Source: Amyelois transitella
Taxonomy: Eukaryota; Arthropoda; Insecta; Lepidoptera; Pyralidae
Direction: 5' to 3'
Assembly: GCF_032362555.1 (NCBI RefSeq)
Contig: NC_083506.1
Span: 6,371,501-6,435,500, forward strand
Length of the DNA stretch: 64,000 nucleotides
Below, in pieces: positions 59,711 to 64,000 of this stretch (position 1 is the first letter of the stretch; each line of letters begins with the position of its first letter). The position numbers and the translations under genes are program-made. The notes under the pieces were generated by a model, which worked only from the letters and a program-made list of their open reading frames with translations, made no database searches and was not told where the DNA came from.

Positions 59711-60587
59711 TTCATAAAACTGTAAAATTTTATTTACGTTGTTTAACACATTTTGTAGATAAAATATTTCCTGAATATCTAGACCCTCCCAAGAGTGAGG
59801 AAGACTTCAAAGTCTGTTAAAAAATTAATTACGTCAATTATGAAAAGTTTAAATACCTTTTTTTATCATCAATGAGGTTGATAATATGCCTATTGTAACT
59901 AGCCAATCACAGATTTAAAAACATTAAGTACTTTATATTGTCTGTGTAGCCTATATTCCTATCCCACTCTATCTTCCTACTAAATGAGCAATATTTTGGT
60001 GTAACATGCGTCTTCGAAAACAGTTTTAACGATTTCGTTGCATCCCCGTGTTCACCACGGAGGGAAACATCGGGCTTGAGCCTGCATGCATTGCTTTTAT
60101 GTTGCAGTGGTAAAAACTCTTTGAGAGAGGGGAATCCTCGGTGCACTCCCATCTCAGGATTGCGCCCCCCGATTCGATCGCCCCTCAAGGTGGCCCGAAA
60201 CCGCTTGCTCCGATACCCAGCACTCACCGAGGCTACTAAAAAGCAACCGACACAAACATTTTTGAACAGAGGAACTCAGGAGAGCTCGAGTACCGATTGT
60301 ATCAATTGTACCGATAGACCATTCGATTTTGTAGACGATTTTCAAGGTCGAGGTAGTAAAACTGTCGATAGTTGGGCAACATTCGGCAACTCATGTCATG
60401 TCATTTCTTCGTCAAATCAAATCTTGATCTCTATTTAGTTTGTGACTTTGTGTTGTGATCTTGATCACAAAAATAAATTGTCTAAAGCGAGAATAATAGT
60501 TTGTTTGATTTATAATTTATTTTGGGAATTTTATTTCAGTTCTGTGAAAAATAATTATTTACACAAGATATTATATTCGTAGAAGAA
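59711..60587. other. Divergent promoter region of MIC19 and RBM17 with a GC-rich block
   Basis: The 877 bp between the two start codons should hold both promoters. At about 60,025-60,345 is a GC-rich block that is open on both strands (106 codons minus, 120 codons plus). I recognise neither product, and neither has splice framing or a family motif. It could be a transposon fragment, a conserved promoter island or a small orphan gene. Confidence 0.45.
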
Positions 60588-63174
60588 ATGTCTCTTTATG
60601 ACGATCTCGATACGATTAAAGCGAGGACCACTGATAAAGTGGCTGGTTGGTCCTCTGGAATAAAGCTTTTGCAGTCACAGTTACAGCTCAAAAAAGCTGC
60701 TGTTACTCAACCAAAACGAGAAGCAGCACGCAGGTCTGCACAGGTATCTAAATGACGTATAACAATCATTTATTACAACGTTTTTGGGTATTTTACACGT
60801 TTATTGTCAGCTATCTATCATCTTCCTCAGTCAATCAACTTGGGGCGAAAACGCATATTTTGTATGTATGTTTGTACCGCAATAACTTTCGAACCATTGG
60901 ACTGATTTTGATGTAATTTAATGTTTGTGTAGGATCTGTTATGGCATTTTGAAATATTCACAATTCACAATTATGATAAAATTCAAGTGTTTAATAGGTT
61001 TGAGTTTACAGTAAACTAGTCTTATGGTGCAGAGGTGCTGTCTCATGCTTATCTTTAGCTATCATTATGGCTATTTTTATTTTTGATGCTGAGCTCTAAA
61101 CAGTCTAATGCTCAGAATAATGGTTACACCTGAAGTAGTTATACAACGGTGCACCTCAATATATACCTTCCCATCTTGGAAATAACAACCAGTTTGACTA
61201 ATATAATCTAAACTAAAAGAAAAGAAATAAATAAATAAATATATACGGGACAAATTACACTGTCAATCAGTGTAATTTGTCCCGTATATATAGCCTCGAA
61301 GTAAGTTCGAAACTTGTGTTACGAGATACTAACTCAACAATACTATATTTTATAATAATAATAAATACTTATATAGATAAACATCCAAGACCCAGGCCAA
61401 TCAGAAAAAGTTCTTTTCTCATCATGCCCTGACCGGGATTCGAACCCGGGACCTCCGGTGTCACAGACAAGTGTACTACCGCTGAGCCACAGAGGCAGAG
61501 GCCGAGGCAAATATAAAATATTCCTGAAATTTCAGGTATTGACACCAGTAATAGATTTAAAAAGTAAACAAAAAGATGATGATGAGTCTAATTCAAATAG
61601 CCCCAAACTGCAACCCAAGACACTCACAGCATCATTAAATGTTCGGGATTTTGATTGGAACGTAGTAAATGAATATGATCCAATGTGGCCAAATGATTAT
61701 GAAAAAGTTGCTAAAGGTATGTGTTTTAAAGCATTTTTTTAATTTAAAAGTAAATTACTGAGATGAAAGTCATATCAAGTCTCCTCAAGTCTAATTTTGT
61801 CCATATATAACTAATCAGTAGTAGGTTTTCGTTTTCTTGTTATGATTCAATTAACACTCAGCTATTTTGTTTTAGAAATGCAAGCTAAAAGGCTTCAATC
61901 TGATGGAAGTGATAGGTCTGATAGGAAGCGAAAAAGCAGATTTGGGGATGAAGAAGATGTCACTCCAGAAAAAACTCTTATTCCTATGGTAAATAAATAA
62001 TTTAAATATTTCAAGAAAATTTCAAGTAGGTAGTTAACATACCATATCAGAAAATTTCATGCCAATTTATTAAAAATGTCATGCAAACAAAATCTGTAGT
62101 ACAATCATAATCCCATATCTACTGCCCTTCACATCCAAGAGAGAGAGAGAGATAAAAATATTTTACCAATAAATTATAATTTTTCCCCAAAATCTGTAAA
62201 ATAAATCATGCCTCAGTACTCTTACAACTGCTCCCCAAAGATGGTGCTGAATTGTAATAAGGGCAAAACCACGGGTACTAGCTATACATATAGAAGCAAC
62301 ATGAAACATATGGTAAATATAATTTTCAGCAACCTGAAGAAGAGGAGGCTGAAGAGATAACAAAGCGGTCTGTAGGTGCAGCTATTGCCCCACCTCCTTC
62401 ACTTACGGTGGAGTCAGCCTCCCCCCCTCCGCCTCCTCCCGTAGTACCTGTTCCCACTCCCTCTCCAGGGTTCTCATTAGGAGGATACGGAGCAAGTTCT
62501 GTTGCAGCAAAAATAATGGCCAAATATGGTTTCAAGGCAAGTTATAAAATCAGCTGTTATTATCAAAATATTTAAACGCCTATGAAAGCTATGCATTTGC
62601 ACATGAATCTTCAACAGGTGTTCTAAAATTATCAAACTTGTTTTTTATATACATTGGTGGGTAGGCAAAACATTTGTAGACGACATTTCTTGGGAATAGT
62701 ATAACAGTTATATCTTTATTGTTTTTAAGTTATTTCAGGCTTACAATAATGATAAAAAATTATGTTATTGAAATTGACTTTATGGGAATCAAAGTTTCTA
62801 GCATGTGACTAATATAGTATATTAATATATAATATAATCATAATCATTAGATTATGACAAATGAAATTATGAGACACATGTTATGCCTGTTGACCATTAT
62901 AGCTGATGAATTTATAGCAAATTAAATTCTGGCAAGTTGGTGTAATAATACTCTTCTAATAAAAATAGTACTTTTTTGTTTTTATATTCATAAAAATGTT
63001 GTTTAATGTTGCTGGTATTATAGGAAGGCCAAGGCTTGGGGAAAAAAGAACAGGGTATGTCAGTGGCTTTACAAGTGGAAAAGACTTCGAAACGAGGGGG
63101 CAGAATTATACATGAAAAGGATGGTAATGTGATGCAGCCTCCTGCATTTGCTGTACCAGCACCACCAGGACCAG
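60588..63174 (+). CDS. RBM17: Splicing factor RBM17 / SPF45, 5' part (runs off the window)
   Basis: SPF45 is a second-step and alternative-splicing factor with an N-terminal region, a G-patch and a C-terminal RRM/UHM domain. Five exons are seen: 60588-60743, 61536-61716, 61876-61988, 62330-62536 and 63024 to about 63174. The start MSLYDDLDTIKARTTDKVAG is diagnostic for the family. Exon 2 has FDWNVVNEYDPMWPNDYEK. Exon 4 has a Pro-rich run (about residues 175-195), then opens the G-patch (SSVAAKIMAKYGFK), which exon 5 continues (EGQGLGKKEQGMSVALQVEK). Intron 4 uses a GC donor (aag|gcaagt), required by conservation of GFK/EGQG. The end of exon 5 (cag|gtttaa) is uncertain. The RRM must lie beyond position 64,000. 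Confidence 0.94.
61239..61291. repeat. Perfect 24-bp hairpin, loop tcaat
   Basis: Arm 61,239-61,262 (from atatatacgggacaaatt to actg) and its exact complement at 61,268-61,291. One arm is the normal 3' end of the neighbouring tRNA-headed SINE, so the other arm is an inverted copy of it. Confidence 0.92.
61240..61498 (-). mobile_element. tRNA-headed SINE in RBM17 intron 1
   Basis: On the minus strand a tRNA-like head (61,425-61,498; ctcagcggtagtac as box A, gggttcgaatcc as box B) is followed by the body ggatgtttatctatataagt, gtatctcgtaacacaag and cttacttcgagg, and a taaataaataaat-type tail. The anticodon stem does not pair, so the head is a SINE promoter and not a tRNA gene. Confidence 0.82.
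62136..62153. repeat. (ga)n microsatellite
   Basis: A short gagagagagagaga run in RBM17 intron 3. Confidence 0.7.
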
Positions 63175-63275
63175 GTTTAATTTATTTACTGTTGATATCA
63201 TACATGGCACACATGGTTTGTTATACTTAGCACAAATTTACATATGTTTAAAAATTTGATTTTTCAACTACTTTT

Positions 63276-63296
63276 ATATATATATATATATATATC
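63276..63296. repeat. (ta)n microsatellite
   Basis: About ten ta units just downstream of the last visible RBM17 exon. Confidence 0.75.
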
Positions 63297-63339
63297 AATA
63301 CATATTATCAATAAGTATATATTTATAAAAGGCATACAT

Positions 63340-63412
63340 ATATCATCACTTTTTATCCCTAATGGGGTAGACAGAACCAAGTCGTGAAAAGACTGAAAAG
63401 CCTCATTCAGTT
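63340..63412 (-). repeat. SINE-A 3' fragment, diverged
   Basis: atcactttttatccctaatg followed by gggtagacagaaccaag and gtgaaaagactgaaaag. Confidence 0.7.
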
Positions 63413-63463
63413 ATGTAAATTAGTATTATTAAAAGTAAAGAAAAACATACTGTGTGCCAGCTG

Positions 63464-63672
63464 CTTACTTTGGCCTTGGGTCATGTGGGTTTCACCTGGA
63501 GGTGAGGCGAGGAGGTTTCGCCTGGGGTGTTTCTTGGACCATGATCCTAGATTGGCATTGGATCCTGAATGATTTTATAAACAGTGGTCAATGGTCCCAA
63601 CCCAATTAAAATGCTTGATGCACATGAAAACACAAATTTAATTCCTACCACAGCCACGTATCAATGACTCTC
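63464..63672. repeat. SINE-B-like debris
   Basis: The right part (ttcctaccacagccacgtat, then caatgac) matches SINE-B just after its box B. The left part (tggaccatgatcctagattg) resembles the inverted SINE-B body. A composite of two pieces is likely. Confidence 0.4.
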
Positions 63673-63674
63673 TT

Positions 63675-64000
63675 CTACATACATACATACATAAAATCAC
63701 GCCTCTTTCCCGGAGGGGTAGGCAGAGACTACCTCTTTCCACTTGCCACGATCTCTGCATACTTCTTTCGCTTCGTCCACATTCATAACTCTCTTCATAC
63801 AAGCTCGGCGGTTTCGGGTACTTTTGACCTGACCCTTTACCAGGACGTCCTTAATTTGATCAAGATACGTTCGTCTAGGTCTTCCCACTCCGACCTTTCC
63901 CTCCACACTCTCCTTGTATATCTGCTTAGTCAACCTGCTTTCATTCATCCTCTCCACATGACCGAACCATCTTAACATACCCTTTTCTATTCCTGTAACT
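63675..64000 (-). mobile_element. RTE-type LINE 3' end, continuing past the window
   Basis: The minus-strand frame is open for 93 codons up to 63,978 and beyond. It encodes the RTE reverse-transcriptase C-terminus (MLRWFGHVERMNESRLTKQI, then GRPRRTYLDQIKDVL and [18 protein letters not shown]), followed by the gcgtgattttatgtatgtat tail. It is the best-preserved LINE piece here and may be a recent insertion in an RBM17 intron. Confidence 0.88.

Noticed and set aside
61425-61498. tRNA-like sequence (minus strand) with good box A and box B
   Set aside because: The anticodon arm cannot pair, and it continues directly into a SINE body that is also seen at 21.7 kb. It is a SINE head and not a tRNA gene.
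63276-63720. Regularly spaced short repeats, checked as a possible CRISPR-like array
   Set aside because: They are a (ta)n microsatellite, SINE debris and a (acat)n tail; there is no direct-repeat/spacer structure and the genome is an insect's.

Overview
The window reads as nuclear genomic DNA of a lepidopteran insect, most likely a moth. It is AT-rich, its genes have many short exons with GT-AG introns, and its genes are typically insect (a takeout/JHBP-family protein, a clip-domain serine protease, Greatwall kinase). It is peppered with one short interspersed element that recurs more than 20 times and shares its 3' end with RTE-type LINE remnants. There is no prokaryotic or viral gene content and no CRISPR array. 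All gene models below were assembled by hand from splice sites, reading phase and family similarity; no search was run.

Layout. 1-13 kb is gene-poor and repeat-rich. Three tRNA genes (Trp, Arg, Thr) lie within 13.0-14.6 kb. A 14-exon minus-strand gene (26.46 to 13.88 kb) encodes a 776-residue protein with a signal peptide, a VWA-like region with a degenerate metal site, and a hydrophobic C-terminus that looks like a GPI-anchor signal. I do not recognise its name. It carries a decayed tandem duplicate of one exon and a tRNA-Thr gene in its last intron. At 28.06-30.38 kb is PIG-U, a GPI transamidase subunit (3 exons, minus), head to head with a possible first exon of an unknown plus-strand gene. 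At 31.52-37.89 kb is a takeout/JHBP-like gene (6 exons, minus).

After about 4.7 kb of repeats, a clip-domain trypsin-like protease occupies 42.62-51.05 kb (12 exons, plus). It converges on Greatwall kinase (57.45 to 52.24 kb, 12 exons, minus). A MIC19/CHCHD3-like twin CX9C protein (59.71 to 58.23 kb, minus) is divergent from the splicing factor RBM17/SPF45 (60.59 kb to beyond the right edge, plus), which is cut off before its RRM.

The genes form no obvious pathway: GPI attachment, a mitotic kinase, cristae organisation and splicing are housekeeping jobs, while the protease, the takeout protein and the VWA-like protein are extracellular. The most interesting points are the unnamed VWA-like protein and its dead exon copy, a well-supported GC-AG intron in RBM17 and a possible second one in MIC19, competing donors in MIC19 that decide the CX9C spacing, several perfect short-loop hairpins (two adjacent ones share the same loop core), and SINE insertions with intact target-site duplications.
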